From contig NC_041016.1 of assembly GCF_004193775.1 (NCBI RefSeq), positions 39,416,547 to 39,480,546 on the forward strand: DNA of 64,000 bases, in the 5' to 3' direction. The notes below the pieces were generated by a model. That model had not been told where the DNA came from and made no database searches. It worked only from the letters and a program-made list of their open reading frames with translations. The position numbers were made by a program, and so were the translations under genes. Below are positions 45,038 through 57,601 of the stretch, piece by piece. The stretch comes from Glycine soja (taxonomy: Eukaryota > Streptophyta > Magnoliopsida > Fabales > Fabaceae). How positions within the stretch are numbered: position 1 is the stretch's first letter; the number at the start of each line of letters is the position of its first letter.

Positions 45038-48000
45038 CCAATGTCGGCCGAAACAAAACCTCGGTTGAGCTCGCACGAAAAACCCTAGCCGACCTACATT
45101 GTAAATTTTTTGGCAACACCGAACAAAAAAACTTCCTCTACCGTAAACAAATATTATCGGCCAGTGTTTGTAAAAAGAATTGCGCAATGTCGGCAGAAAA
45201 ATATCAGTCGGGCCTATATAACGACCGATGCCAGGTATTATTTTTTAAATTCAATCCCTAAATAATTTTAGGATGTTGTCCATTAGGAAATGTTCGGTCG
45301 GCGTCATCAGGTGATGCTTTTTATTTTAGACGTCGATCGGTCATCTTTCCTGGCTGACATCGACTTTCATTTTTTTTTATCAATATCGATGAATAATGTT
45401 TTTTTGCCGAGCTGGGCCACTGTGCTTCTAGCCGAGTAAATGAGAACATGCCAGTGTCGGCCGAAACACAACTTCGGTTTCGCTCGCACGAAGAAACCTA
45501 GCCGACCTACATTGTAAGTTTTATAGGTAACACCAAACAACAAAACTTCCTCTACCGTAAAAAATATTATCGGCCAACGTTTGCAAATGAAATTCCACAA
45601 TGACGATAGATAAATATCAATCGGGGCTATTTAACGACCAATGTTCGCAATTGTATTTTCTATTCAATCCCCCGATAATATTTGGACGATGTCTATTAGG
45701 AAATGTTCGATCGGCGTCATCCGGTGATTCTTCTTTTTTAGACCTGGATCGGTCATCTTTCCTGGCCGACATCGACTACCATTTTTTTATGAATATCGAT
45801 GAATAATGTTTTTTTGTCGAGGTGGGCCAATGTTTTTCTAGCCGAGTAAATGAGTACATGCCAGTGTCGGCCGAAACAAAAGTTCGGTTGAGCTCGCACG
45901 AAAAAACAAAGCCGACCTACATTGTAAGTTTTATAGGCGACAGCGAACAACAAAACTTCCTATACCGTAAAAAAATATTATCGGCCAGTGTTTGGAAATG
46001 AAATTACACAATGTCGACAGATAAATATTAGTCGGGGCTATTTAACGACCAATGTCCACTATTGTTTTTTCTATTCAATCCCTCGATAATATTTGGATGA
46101 TGTCTATTAGGAAATGGTCCATCGGCGTCATCCGCTGATTCTTCTTTTTTAGACCTGGATCGGTCATCTTTCCTGACCGACGTCATCGAGTCTTTTTTTC
46201 GATCAATATCGGTGAATCATGTTTTTTTTTTCCGAGGTGGACTAATGTTTTCTTGGCCGACTAAATGAGAACATGCCAGTGTCGGCCGAAACACAACTTC
46301 GGTTCTTCTCGCACGAGGAAACCTAGCCAACCCACATTGTAATTTTTGTAGGCGACACCGAACAAAAAAACTTCCTCTATCGTATAAAAATATTATCGGG
46401 CAACGTTTGTAAAAAATACTGTGCAATGTCGGTTGAAAAATATCAGTCGGGGCTACATAACGACCGGTAACAGCTATTGTTTTTTTTTTCAATCCCTGAA
46501 TAATATTTGGATGATGTCAATTAGGAAATGTTAGATCGGCGTCATCCGGTGATTCTTTTATTTTTAGACCTCGATCGGTCATCTTTCCTGGCCGACCACA
46601 ACTAGCATTTTTTCCGATCAATATCGGTGATTAATGTTGTTTTTTCGAGGTGGGCTAATGTTTTCTTGGCCGAGTGAATGAGAACATGCCAATGTCGGCC
46701 GAAACACATCTCGGTTGAGCTCGCACGAAAAACCCTAGCCGACCTACATTGTAAATTTTTTGGCGACACCAAACAAAAAAACTTCCTCTACCGTAAAAAA
46801 ATATTATCGGCCAGTGTTTGTAAAAAGAATTGCGCAATGTCGGCAGAAAAATATCAGTCGGGCCGATATAACGACCGATGCCAGGTATTATTTTTTAAAT
46901 TCAATCCCTAAATAATTTTAGGATGTTGTCCATTAGGAAATGTTCGGTCGGCGTCATCAGGTGATGCTTTTTATTTTAGACGTCGATCGGTCATCTTTCC
47001 TGGCTGACATCGACTTTCATTTTTTTTTATCAATATCGATGAATAATGTTTTTTTGCCGAGCTGGGCCACTGTGCTTCTAGCCGAGTAAATGAGAACATG
47101 CCAGTGTCGGCCGAAACACAACTTCGGTTTCGCTCGCACGAAGAAACCTAGCCGACCTACATTGTAAGTTTTATAGGTAACACCAAACAACAAAACTTCC
47201 TCTACCGTAAAAAATATTATCGGCCAACGTTTGCAAATGAAATTCCACAATGACGATAGATAAATATCAATCGGGGCTATTTAACGACCAATGTTCGCAA
47301 TTGTATTTTCTATTCAATCCCCCGATAATATTTGGACGATGTCTATTAGGAAATGTTCGATCGGCGTCATCCGGTGATTCTTCTTTTTTAGACCTGGATC
47401 GGTCATCTTTCCTGGCCGACATCGACTACCATTTTTTTATGAATATCGATGAATAATGTTTTTTTGTCGAGGTGGGCCAATGTTTTTCTAGCCGAGTAAA
47501 TGAGTACATGCCAGTGTCGGCCGAAACAAAAGTTCGGTTGAGCTCGCACGAAAAAACAAAGCCGACCTACATTGTAAGTTTTATAGGCGACAGCGAACAA
47601 CAAAACTTCCTATACCGTAAAAAAATATTATCGGCCAGTGTTTGGAAATGAAATTACACAATGTCGACAGATAAATATTAGTCGGGGCTATTTAACGACC
47701 AATGTCCACTATTGTTTTTTCTATTCAATCCCTCGATAATATTTGGATGATGTCTATTAGGAAATGGTCCATCGGCGTCATCCGCTGATTCTTCTTTTTT
47801 AGACCTGGATCGGTCATCTTTCCTGACCGACGTCATCGAGTCTTTTTTTCGATCAATATCGGTGAATCATGTTTTTTTTTTTTCCGAGGTGGACTAATGT
47901 TTTCTTGGCCGACTAAATGAGAACATGCCAGTGTCGGCCGAAACACAACTTCGGTTCTTCTCGCACGAGGAAACCTAGCCAACCCACATTGTAATTTTTG

Positions 48001-49677
48001 TAGGCGACACCGAACAAAAAAACTTCCTCTATCGTATAAAAATATTATCGGGCAACGTTTGTAAAAAATACTGTGCAATGTCGGTTGAAAAACATCAGTC
48101 GGGGCTACATAACGACCGGTAACAGCTATTGTTTTTTTTTCAATCCCTGAATAATATTTGGATGATGTCAATTAGGAAATGTTAGATCGGCGTCATCCGG
48201 TGATTCTTTTATTTTTAGACCTCGATCGGTCATCTTTCCTGGCCGACCACAACTAGCATTTTTTCCGATCAATATCGGTGATTAATGTTGTTTTTTCGAG
48301 GTGGGCTAATGTTTTCTTGGCCGAGTGAATGAGAACATGCCAATGTCGGCCGAAACACATCTCGGTTGAGCTCGCACGAAAAACCCTAGCCGACCTACAT
48401 TGTAAATTTTTTGGCGACACCAAACAAAAAAACTTCCTCTACCGTAAAAAAATATTATCGGCCAGTGTTTGTAAAAAGAATTGCGCAATGTCGGCAGAAA
48501 AATATCAGTGGGGCCTATATAACGACTGATGCCAGGTATTATTTTTTAAATTCAATCCCTAAATAATTTTAGGATGTTGTCCATTAGGAAATGTTCGGTC
48601 GGCGTCATCAGGTGATGCTTTTTATTTTAGACGTCGATCGGTCATCTTTCCTGGCTGACATCGACTTTCATTTTTTTTTATCAATATCGATGAATAATGT
48701 TTTTTTGCCGAGCTGGGCCACTGTGCTTCTAGCCGAGTAAATGAGAACATGCCAGTGTCGGCCGAAACACAACTTCGGTTTCGCTCGCACGAAGAAACCT
48801 AGCCGACCTACATTGTAAGTTTTATAGGTAACACCGAACAACAAAACTTCCTCTACCGTAAAAAATATTATCGGCCAGCGTTTGGAAATGAAATTCCACA
48901 ATGACGATAGATAAATATCAATCGGGGCTATTTAACGACCAATGTTCGCAATTGTATTTTCTCTTCAATCCCCCGATAATATTTGGACGATGTCTATTAG
49001 GAAATGTTCGATCGGCGTCATCCGATGATTCTTCTTTTTTAGACCTGGATCGGTCATCTTTCCTGGCCGACATCGACTACCATTTTTTTTATCAATATCG
49101 GTGAATAATGTTTTTTTGTCGAGGTGGGCCAATGTTTTTCTAGCCGAGTAAATGAGTACATGCCAGTGTCGGCCGAAACACAACTTCGGTTGAGCTCTCA
49201 CGAAAAAACAAAGCCGACCTACATTGTAAGTTTTATAGGCGACAGCGAACAACAAAATTTCCTATACCGTAAAAAAATTTTATCAGCCAGTGTTTGGAAA
49301 TGAAATTCCACAATGTCGACAGATAAATATTAGTCGGGGCTACTTAACGACCAATGTCCACTATTGTTTTTTCTATTCAATCCCCTGATAATAATTGGAT
49401 GGTGTCTATTAGGAAATGGTCCATCGGCGTCATCCGCTGATTCTTCTTTTTTAGACCTGGATCGGTCATCTTTCGTGACCGACGTCATCGAGTCTTTTTT
49501 TCGATCAATATCGGTGAATCATGTTTTTTTTTTCCGAGGTGGACTAATGTGTTCTTGGCCGACTAAATGAGAACATGCGAGTGTCGGCCGAAACACAACT
49601 TCGGTTTAGCTCGCACGAAAAAGCAAAGCCGACCTACATTGTAAGTCTTATGGGCGACAGCGAACAAGAAAACTTGT
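45038..49677 (-). repeat. sat413 array with 1650-bp higher-order repeat
   Basis: About 11 monomers of 411-415 bp in reverse orientation; GACCTACATT lies at 45091, 45502, 45914, 46741 and 47154, with a variant copy near 46329. Four-monomer blocks repeat: the distinctive AACCCTAGCC copy is at 45091, 46741 and 48392, spacings 1650 and 1651 bp, and the blocks are nearly identical. The array starts at the LTR of element C and is cut by element B2. Confidence 0.92.
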
Positions 49678-50298
49678 TGATGTGAACCTGAGTAGGAGCG
49701 GATCGTTTGATACAGGCTACGGAGGTTTTGGATGACGCCACTTCCAGTGAAGGAAGATAAGTCATGGTAGACGCCACTTCCAGTGAAGGAAGATAAGTCA
49801 GGGTAGACGCCACTTCCGGTGAAGGAAGATAAGTCTGGGTTGACGCCACTTCCAGTGAAGGAAGATAAGTCAGGATAGACGCCACAAGGATTACCTTGAT
49901 AAGTATGATAATTGGTTCAACAAGGAACCCAGAGAGAAACTCTCACCAAATTTTATGAAAATGCCAAAAGTTTTTTTTATTCAAAACAAAAACCAATACT
50001 TATAGTGTAGCTGAACAAAAAGATAAAAATAGACATGGGTCTTCTAAACAGTTTGGGCCAAAATTACAATAAAAATAAATTATAACTAAAAACTTATTTA
50101 ACTTGGGCCTTCAAATTAGTTTGGGCCTTTAGCAACAATTAATAGTCTTGATAGTGTCTCTGCCTCTGGGCCTTCATCCTTCTCCAATTGGGCCTTCATC
50201 CTTCTCTACTTGGGGGCTTTGTCCATCTCCACTTGGGCCTTCATCCTTCTCCACTTGGGCCTTTAGCCTGTATTTGGCCAGTTTCATGATTCTCATCA
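49678..50298 (-). repeat. 3' LTR of element B2
   Basis: 621 bp, with the F-type LTR start TGATGAGAATCATG at 50298 and the end GTTCACATCA at 49678. It has four units of the 36-bp repeat (49735-49885) and about five of the 22-bp repeat (50165-50270). A polypurine tract precedes it (50299-50310, minus strand). Confidence 0.9.
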
Positions 50299-50391
50299 TT
50301 CCCTTCTTCTTGGAAAACATTTGTCCTCAAATGTCTAGGATCATCACCGGGTTCAAGTACCACTTCCTTCCTTTTCTTGTTGGCTTGCTTG
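50299..50391 (-). pseudogene. End of the B2 reading frame (left of element A)
   Basis: Minus strand encodes KQANKKRKEVVLEPGD fused to the terminal LRTNVFQEEGND, the third deletion joint shared with F. It is separated from the rest of the frame (57602 onward) by element A. The last five bases (50387-50391, GCTTG) are one copy of the duplication. Confidence 0.85.
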
Positions 50392-51507
50392 TGATATGAA
50401 CCCTCATGGCACAAGGGCTGACTTAGGATCGTCTAGGATTAAACCTTGATGGAAAATGCGGAAATTGATTAAGGAAAGGATGGAAAATAAGGTGGTTAAT
50501 TTCGTGGGTCTTAATAAGGTGGTTTCTGGCATAAAATGGATGAATGGGATGGTAAAACGTAGGTTAAGTGGTGGCTGGACAGAAATATAGAAATGGCAAT
50601 AACGGAAGCTACAGGGCTCCAAATGAGGTGATTCCAAAACGAGGTGAAAGGTCTCGTTTTGAAATTCAATTTAGGCTCAAGAATCACTTAATTTGAGTGT
50701 GTAAAATGGGAGTTATGGTCACGAGATAATTTTGGGCAGAGGTGGATTTTCTGGAATTGTGGTTTGAAAGAACAAGGGTGGAGATGATAGGAAGGAAAGA
50801 ATCACTCTTTCCAGCGAGGGCAACACACAAAGGTTGTGAAAGTCCTTTGATACAGCCAGGGTGTTCTTGAATCACTCAAGAATTTAGGAGAATCACTCTC
50901 ACCAAGATAAAAGAGATAAACTCTAATTTTCTGAATAAAACTCAACTTGTGTTTATTGATAAAATGGTTCAGCTTATATAGAAGCTTTACAACAGATTTT
51001 AGTAATGACCCACTAACCTAGAATTAAAATAACTTAATGCCATTAACCTAGGGAATTAAAACAAACTTAATGGCTGAGTGTAACTGAAATTGTGGCAACC
51101 AAAAGTCACCCCCAACAGCCAACAAGTCAGCCACCATTTGGTCTCCCAAAAGGCTGATGCCTAGGTTGCCAATTGGGCCCTTATTACAACTTGAACTAAA
51201 GCCCTTTTAGTTGATTAACCCAAAACATATTTTTGGTCAGCCAACTTTACAAGGATTGGGCCATTATTTAGACAAACTAAACACTCTAAAATTGAAATAA
51301 AGTGGTGTCATTTAGTCCTCCTCCATTTGGGCCATGATACAACTCACAACCTTGGACTTTTCTCCTTGAAACTTGGGCTTGTATTCAAATAGTATGGACA
51401 ACACTTGTTGAAGAGCTTCCTTGGCTTTCCTTGCTCTAGCCCTTGTCATAGGTCCTCCAAGTCCTTCAAGTGGATCCTTGCCCTTGCTCTTGGTCATGTC
51501 CTCATCA
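50392..51507 (-). repeat. 3' LTR of element A
   Basis: 1116 bp; the minus strand starts TGATGAGGACATGACC at 51507 and ends GGTTCATATCA at 50392. The last 65 codons of gag-pol and its stop (51312) lie inside it. Confidence 0.95.
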
Positions 51508-54500
51508 TTCTCTCCCTCTTGAGAAGGATTTGTCCTCAAATCGGATTCTCCATCTGCATCAAAAAGAGATAAATCAGAGACATTGAAGGTGGAACTAACA
51601 TTATACTCATCGGGCAGCTCAACTTTGTAAGCATTGTCATTGATTCTTTCTAGCACTTGAAATGGTCCATCTCCCCTTGGTTGAAGCTTTGATTTCCTTT
51701 GTTCCGGAAACCTTTCTTTTCTCATGTGCACCCAAACCCAATCTCCGGGTTCGAAGACAACCTTCTTTCTCCCTTTGTTGGCTTGTTTAGCATAGCTTTT
51801 ACTTTTCCTCTCAATTTGATCTTTGACTCTCTCATGAAGCTTCTTCACATAGTCCGCCTTTGCTTGACCTTCTTTATGCTTAAAAACAGAAACATTAGGC
51901 AAAAGATCAAGAGGAGTTAGTGGGTTAAAACCATAAACAACTTCAAAAGGAGAACAATTAGTGGTGCTATGAACAGCTCTATTGTAAGCAAATTCAACAT
52001 GGGGTAAACAAGCTTCCCAAGTTTTTAAGTTATTCCTCAAAACTGTCCTAAGCAAAGTTCCCAAAGTCCTATTAACAACTTCCGTTTGCCCATCGGTTTG
52101 TGGGTGACAAGTGGTTGAAAATAACAATTTAGTGCCCAACTTGCTCCACAAAGTCCTCCAAAAATGGCTTAGGAACTTAGAGTCCCTATCACTAACAATG
52201 CTCCTTGGCAAACCATGGAGTCTCACAATCTCCTTGAAAAACAAATCAGCCACATGGGAAGCATCATCAACTTTTTTACATGGAATAAAATGAGCCATTT
52301 TAGAAAACCTATCAACAACCACAAAAATGGAATCTCTACCATTGCTTGTTTTTGGCAGCCCCAAAACAAAATCCATGGATAAATCAATCCAAGGATACTC
52401 CGGAATTGGCAATGGAGTATACAATCCATGAGGCTTTACCTTAGACTTTGCCTTTTTACATACAATGCAATGTTCACAAAATTTCTGCACATCCTTTTTC
52501 ATACGAGGCCAATAAAAATGTTCTTGTAATGTTTCTAGAGTCTTTTGGACCCCAAAATGCCCCATTAAACCTCCTTCAAGTGCTTCACAAACAAGCAAAT
52601 TTCTAGTAGAACATTTAGGCACACACAATTTGTTTTCTTTGAAAAGAAAGCCTTCATGTCTAAAGAAACCATTTTCTGAAAATTTTTCACAATTTTTAAA
52701 AATTTCTCCAAAAGTTTCATCATTTTCATACATGCTTTTCAAACATTCAAGACCAATCAATTTTGTTTCAAGCATAGAAAGTAATGCATGACGCCGAGAA
52801 AGAGCATCGGCTACAATATTACCTTTTCCCTTTTTATGTTTGATAACATAAGGGAATTGCTCTAGGAATTCCACCCTCTTCGCATGCCTTTTGTTAAGCT
52901 TGCCTTGCCCCTTGATATATTTGAGGGACTCATGGTCACTATGAATGACAAATTCCTTGGGATAAAGGTAGTGTTGCCATGTTTTCAAAGCCCGTACTAA
53001 GGCATACAACTCCTTATCATAAGTTGAATAGTTAAGGGTAGGACCACTTAACTTTTCACTAAAATAAGCAATTGGATGGCCTTCTTGCATCAACACAGCC
53101 CCAATCCCAACATTTGAAGCATCACACTCAATTTCAAAAGATTTTTGAAAGTTTGGCAACGCAAGTATGGGGGCATTAGTTAGCTTTTGCTTAAGAACAT
53201 TGAAAGCTTCTTCTTGTTTCTCTCCCCATTTGAAACCAACATTTTTCTTGAGCACTTCATTGAGAGGTGCTGCCAATGTGCTAAAATCCTTCACAAATCG
53301 TCTATAAAAACTTGCTAAGCCATGAAAACTCCTCACCTCGGTCACAGACTTAGGTGTAGGCCATTCTTGAATAGCCCTAACCTTCTCCTCATCAACTTGC
53401 ACTCCTTTTGAACTCACAACAAAACCAAGAAACACAACATGGTTAGTACAAAAAATGCATTTTTCAAGATTGGCATACAATTGTTCTTTTCTAAGCACAG
53501 TCAAGACAGATTTTAAATGATCAATATGCAAATCAAGTGAAGTGCTATAGATAAGAATATCATCAAAGTACACCACAACAAACTTTCCTATGAACTCTCT
53601 CAAGATATGGTTCATTAATCTCATGAAAGTGCTAGGAGCGTTAGTTAGGCCAAAAGGCATAACCAACCATTCATACAAACCATATTTTGTTTTAAAAGCA
53701 GTTTTCCATTCATCCCCTTCTCTAATCCTAATTTGATTGTATCCACTTTTTAAATCAATTTTAGAGAAGTAACATGCACCATGCAATTCATCAAGCAAAT
53801 CATCAAGCCTAGGTATAGGATGCCTATATTTAATGGTGATGTTATTAAGGGCTCTACAATCGGAACACATGCGCCATGTCCCATCCTTTTTAGGGACCAA
53901 AATCACTGGGACAGCACAAGGACTCATACTATCTCTTACCCAACCTTTGCTAATGAGTTCATCCACTTGTCTTTGAATCTCTTTGGTTTCTTGTGGATTA
54001 CTTCTATAGGCTGGCCTATTGGGCAAAGAAGCTCCCGGAATGAGATCAATTTGATGCTCAATTCCCCTCAAAGGTGGTAGTCCATTTGGCACATTTGGTG
54101 GAAACATGTCTTGAAAATCCTGCAAAAGAGTTTTAACACTAGAAGGCACTTCAAAATCATCAAAAGTGTTAGTGGTCAAAATCTGATTTTTGCAACACAA
54201 GATATATAGTGACTGTTTAGCACGAAACAACCTCTTGACCTCACTTTTTGTGGCTAAATAGCTCTCCCTCACTTCAAGTGTTTCACTCTTCTTTTGTTCA
54301 CTCTTTTTCCTCTCAAGTGTTTCCCTCTTTTTCTCACTCTCAAGTGTTTTGCTCACTTTTTCTTTTTCTTTTTTCTCTTGAAGAAGTTTTTCTCTCATTT
54401 TCTTTTGATCCTCACACACTTCTTGTGGACTCAATGGCTTGAGCACAATCTTTTTGTCTTGGTGCATGAAAGAGATCTTGTTGGTGTAACCGTCATGATT

Positions 54501-55889
54501 GGCTCTTTTATCAAATTGCCATGGTCTCCCCAAAAGTAAGTGACTGGCCTCCATAGGAACAACATCACAAAGTACCTTATCATTGTATTTCCCAATGGAA
54601 ACGTCCACTTCCACTTGCTGCCTCACTTGCACCTCCCCATCCTTACTAAGCCATTGAAGTTTGTATGGCCTAGGATGTGGTTTAGTAGCTAAATTTAGCT
54701 TTGACACTAATCTAGCACTAGCCACATTGGTGCAACTACCTCCATCAATGATCACCATGCACACCTTGCCATTGATTAAACATCTAGTGTGAAAGATGTT
54801 TTCTCTTTGGCTCTCCTCCTCATGCTTCAATTGACCACCAAGTAACCGCCTAATCATCAACAAATCTCCCTCCGGAGTCTCCTCTTCCTCTACGTACTCA
54901 CTCTCCTCTTCCTCTTCAACATCAGATTCACTTATATATTCTCCATCTCTAAGAACCATGGACCTTTTGTTAGGGCACTCATAAGCATAGTGTCTTAGGC
55001 CTTGGCACTTGAAACACTTCACATCTCTACTCCTTTTAGAGGGTTCCTCTTGGGACTTTGAGCGAGTTTTTGATGGGATAGGTGTGGAACTACTAGAAGT
55101 AGCAGCCCCATCTTTCTTACCTTTGTCTTTCCAACTAGAAGAACCAAAGTTGGTAAAACTCCTCTTAGCCACTCCGTTCCTTTTTAATTGTTGCTCCACT
55201 TGGATTGCTTTGTGAAGCAAATCATCCATTTCAACAAACTCCTGCAACTCAACAATATCACGGATATCATTAGTCAAACCATTAAGAAATCGAGCCATAG
55301 TTACCTCCTCATCTTCTTCAATATTTGCTTGAATCATGAGCACATCCATTTCCTTGAAATACTCCTCAACCCCCTTGTTGCCTTGGGTTAGTTTTTGGAG
55401 CTTGAATTTCAAGTCCCTTGAGTAACTAGCCGGCACATACCGCTTCCTCATGATCTTTTTCATCTCCGTCCATGTATCAACCATTGGCTCTTCATTTCTT
55501 GCTCTCTCCTTTTGTAGCTTGTTCCACCACACAAGAGCATAGTCGGAAAACTCCGTGGCGGCAAGCTTCACCTTCTGGTCCTCCTCATAGTTGTTGCATG
55601 AGAAAACATGCTCTATTTTCATCTCCCACTCCAAGTAGGCCTCCGGATCATTCTTTCCTTTAAATGGAGGAATGTTGAGTTTAATACCATCAATTCGGTT
55701 TTGTCTAGGAACACCATCATTCCCTCTTCTCCTCCTTTCTTCTTCATTATGATCTCTATTCTCCATTTGATCCAACCTCTCATGGAGCGCATCATCTCGT
55801 TGTTTCATTAACCTCTCCAAATGTTGCATCAAAGCTTGCATTTGGAATTGCGAAAGCCCCACTCCATCATTAGGATTAGTACCTGACAT
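51312..55889 (-). CDS. gag-pol polyprotein of element A
   Basis: Uninterrupted frame of 1525 codons from MSGTNPNDG; the frame is open nine codons further upstream, but this methionine matches the gag starts of C and F. Positions below count from that upstream methionine (1534 total). Gag core about 75-240; CCHC knuckle 301-314 ([14 protein letters not shown]); retropepsin with IDGGSCTN at about 390; KKSETLE linker 500-550; RT about 640-810 with YFDD at 783-786; RNase H about 925-1035 (D932, E969, D994); integrase HHCC finger (H1120, H1133, C1150, C1153) and core D1178, D1243, E1279, with 35 residues between the last two; GPF/Y module 1415-1435; CRM-like tail to the end. It would encode particle protein and all enzymes for retrotransposition. 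No defect is visible, so it may be functional. Confidence 0.95.
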   Translation of the reverse strand: MSGTNPNDGVGLSQFQMQALMQHLERLMKQRDDALHERLDQMENRDHNEEERRRRGNDGVPRQNRIDGIKLNIPPFKGKNDPEAYLEWEMKIEHVFSCNNYEEDQKVKLAATEFSDYALVWWNKLQKERARNEEPMVDTWTEMKKIMRKRYVPASYSRDLKFKLQKLTQGNKGVEEYFKEMDVLMIQANIEEDEEVTMARFLNGLTNDIRDIVELQEFVEMDDLLHKAIQVEQQLKRNGVAKRSFTNFGSSSWKDKGKKDGAATSSSSTPIPSKTRSKSQEEPSKRSRDVKCFKCQGLRHYAYECPNKRSMVLRDGEYISESDVEEEEESEYVEEEETPEGDLLMIRRLLGGQLKHEEESQRENIFHTRCLINGKVCMVIIDGGSCTNVASARLVSKLNLATKPHPRPYKLQWLSKDGEVQVRQQVEVDVSIGKYNDKVLCDVVPMEASHLLLGRPWQFDKRANHDGYTNKISFMHQDKKIVLKPLSPQEVCEDQKKMREKLLQEKKEKEKVSKTLESEKKRETLERKKSEQKKSETLEVRESYLATKSEVKRLFRAKQSLYILCCKNQILTTNTFDDFEVPSSVKTLLQDFQDMFPPNVPNGLPPLRGIEHQIDLIPGASLPNRPAYRSNPQETKEIQRQVDELISKGWVRDSMSPCAVPVILVPKKDGTWRMCSDCRALNNITIKYRHPIPRLDDLLDELHGACYFSKIDLKSGYNQIRIREGDEWKTAFKTKYGLYEWLVMPFGLTNAPSTFMRLMNHILREFIGKFVVVYFDDILIYSTSLDLHIDHLKSVLTVLRKEQLYANLEKCIFCTNHVVFLGFVVSSKGVQVDEEKVRAIQEWPTPKSVTEVRSFHGLASFYRRFVKDFSTLAAPLNEVLKKNVGFKWGEKQEEAFNVLKQKLTNAPILALPNFQKSFEIECDASNVGIGAVLMQEGHPIAYFSEKLSGPTLNYSTYDKELYALVRALKTWQHYLYPKEFVIHSDHESLKYIKGQGKLNKRHAKRVEFLEQFPYVIKHKKGKGNIVADALSRRHALLSMLETKLIGLECLKSMYENDETFGEIFKNCEKFSENGFFRHEGFLFKENKLCVPKCSTRNLLVCEALEGGLMGHFGVQKTLETLQEHFYWPRMKKDVQKFCEHCIVCKKAKSKVKPHGLYTPLPIPEYPWIDLSMDFVLGLPKTSNGRDSIFVVVDRFSKMAHFIPCKKVDDASHVADLFFKEIVRLHGLPRSIVSDRDSKFLSHFWRTLWSKLGTKLLFSTTCHPQTDGQTEVVNRTLGTLLRTVLRNNLKTWEACLPHVEFAYNRAVHSTTNCSPFEVVYGFNPLTPLDLLPNVSVFKHKEGQAKADYVKKLHERVKDQIERKSKSYAKQANKGRKKVVFEPGDWVWVHMRKERFPEQRKSKLQPRGDGPFQVLERINDNAYKVELPDEYNVSSTFNVSDLSLFDADGESDLRTNPSQEGENDEDMTKSKGKDPLEGLGGPMTRARARKAKEALQQVLSILFEYKPKFQGEKSKVVSCIMAQMEED
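51508..51521 (-). other. Polypurine tract of element A
   Basis: Minus strand AAGAGGGAGAGAA directly before the LTR start; it lies within the open reading frame (NPSQEGEN). Confidence 0.8.
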
Positions 55890-55916
55890 CTCAAACAAAC
55901 AAATCAAACGTAACAA

Positions 55917-56466
55917 GACAATTATAGTTGCTGTTTGAATACCTCACCCACTCAAGTGTATCACACAATTATGGCTTTTCTCTAATGAAACACTCTTGCC
56001 TTTTACCACTCTAATTCCCCTTGAGTTCTTAGGCAATTCAAGAGATTATGGCCACAGCAAAGAACAATTCACCAATATGTGTAAGGTAAGGCTAGACAAG
56101 GAAAAGGTTAACCAAGAAAAAGGCTAACAATGTTTTTAGGCACAAATGAAGGAAATAAAATTCAGAATTTAGGAATTCAAGTAACAATCCTTCATGCAAC
56201 CAATATATTACCTTAAAGAGTTTTTTTTTTTAAGTTCTTCAAGCATGAACCATTCAGCCCAATTTTTTTTTTTTTTTAATTTTGCTTATACGAAATTCTG
56301 CTTCTTTTTTTTTTTTTATAACAAAGAGATCAAAAGGCTTAACTTTTGCAATGGTTCAGCCTAAAAAAAATATATATGAATAAGAAGGTAATATAAATGG
56401 CAAAGAGAATAAAGAAGGATGTTACCCAATATTTCCAGCAAAGGAAGTGTTGATCCTAGAACCGGA
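55917..56466 (-). other. 5' leader of element A
   Basis: About 550 bp, AT-rich, with long T runs (56220-56230, 56265-56278, 56306-56318). It has no gene. It lacks the GATAACAGAT repeats of the C/F/B2 leaders, but TAACTTTTGCAATGGTT at 56340-56356 resembles the first part of their CentGm-like segment (TAACTTTTGCTATGGTT in C). Confidence 0.65.
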
Positions 56467-56478
56467 GCTCTGATACCA
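56467..56478 (-). other. Primer-binding site of element A
   Basis: Minus strand TGGTATCAGAGC, a perfect match to the initiator tRNA-Met complement, two bases from the LTR end at 56481. Confidence 0.9.
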
Positions 56479-56480
56479 AA

Positions 56481-57596
56481 TGATATGAACCCTCATGGCA
56501 CAAGGGCTGACTTAGGATCGTCTAGGATTAAACCTTGATGGAAAATGCGGAAATTGATTAAGGAAAGGATGGAAAATAAGGTGGTTAATTTCGTGGGTCT
56601 TAATAAGGTGGTTTCTGGCATAAAATGGATGAATGGGATGGTAAAACGTAGGTTAAGTGGTGGCTGGACAGAAATATAGAAATGACAATAACGGAAGCTA
56701 CAGGGCTCCAAATGAGGTGATTCCAAAACGAGGTGAAAGGTCTCGTTTTGAAATTCAATTTAGGCTCAAGAATCACTTAATTTGAGTGTGTAAAATGGGA
56801 GTTATGGTCACGAGATAATTTTGGGCAGAGGTGGATTTTCTGGAATTGTGGTTTGAAAGAACAAGGGTGGAGATGATAGGAAGGAAAGAATCACTCTTTC
56901 CAGCGAGGGCAACACACAAAGGTTGTGAAAGTCCTTTGATACAGCCAGGGTGTTCTTGAATCACTCAAGAATTTAGGAGAATCACTCTCACTAAGATAAA
57001 AGAGATAAACTCTAATTTTCTGAATAAAACTCAACTTGTGTTTATTGATAAAATGGTTCAGCTTATATAGAAGCTTTACAGCAGATTTTAGTAATGACCC
57101 ACTAACCTAGAATTAAAATAACTTAATGCCATTAACCTAGGGAATTAAAACAAACTTAATGGCTGAGTGTAACTGAAATTGTGGCAACCAAAAGTCACCC
57201 CCAACAGCCAACAAGTCAGCCACCATTTGGTCTCCCAAAAGGCTGATGCCTAGGTTGCCAATTGGGCCCTTATTACAACTTGAACTAAAGCCCTTTTAGT
57301 TGATTAACCCAAAACATATTTTTGGTCAGCCAACTTTACAAGGATTGGGCCATTATTTAGACAAACTAAACACTCTAAAATTGAAATAAAGTGGTGTCAT
57401 TTAGTCCTCCTCCATTTGGACCATGATACAACTCACAACCTTGGACTTTTCTCCTTGAAACTTGGGCTTGTATTCAAATAGTATGGACAACACTTGTTGA
57501 AGAGCTTCCTTGGCTTTCCTTGCTCTAGCCCTTGTCATAGGTCCTCCAAGTCCTTCAAGTGGATCCTTGCCCTTGCTCTTGGTCATGTCCTCATCA
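56481..57596 (-). repeat. 5' LTR of element A
   Basis: 1116 bp, the same length as the 3' LTR and almost identical. Starts at 57596 next to the GCTTG duplication. Being an LTR copy, it repeats the polyprotein tail coding segment (57401-57586), which is not a separate gene. Confidence 0.95.
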
Positions 57597-57601
57597 GCTT
57601 G

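Larger units (their letters stand above)
50392..57596 (-). mobile_element. Element A: full-length CRM-type retrotransposon (GmCR-like)
   Basis: 7205 bp with two 1116-bp LTRs, PBS, leader, one uninterrupted gag-pol frame and polypurine tract, flanked by GCTTG at 50387-50391 and 57597-57601. The LTRs differ at only about four positions that I could find by eye (for example G/A in GAAATGGCAATAACGG), so insertion is young. It sits inside element B2 in the same orientation. CRM membership is inferred from the polyprotein order, the GPF/Y module plus a short tail in place of a chromodomain, and the frame running into the LTR; soybean's known CRM family is GmCR. Confidence 0.95.

Noticed and set aside
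45367..49255. Repeated ORFs (MWNFICKRWPII..., MTIDKYQSGLFND...) in sat413 that might look like a gene family
   Set aside because: They repeat exactly with the 1650-bp unit, occur on both strands and have no recognisable domain; they are chance readings of the satellite.
57401..57586. Separate small gene encoding [24 protein letters not shown] protein (also at 61066-61314)
   Set aside because: This is the polyprotein tail encoded in copies of the A LTR, without the rest of the frame.
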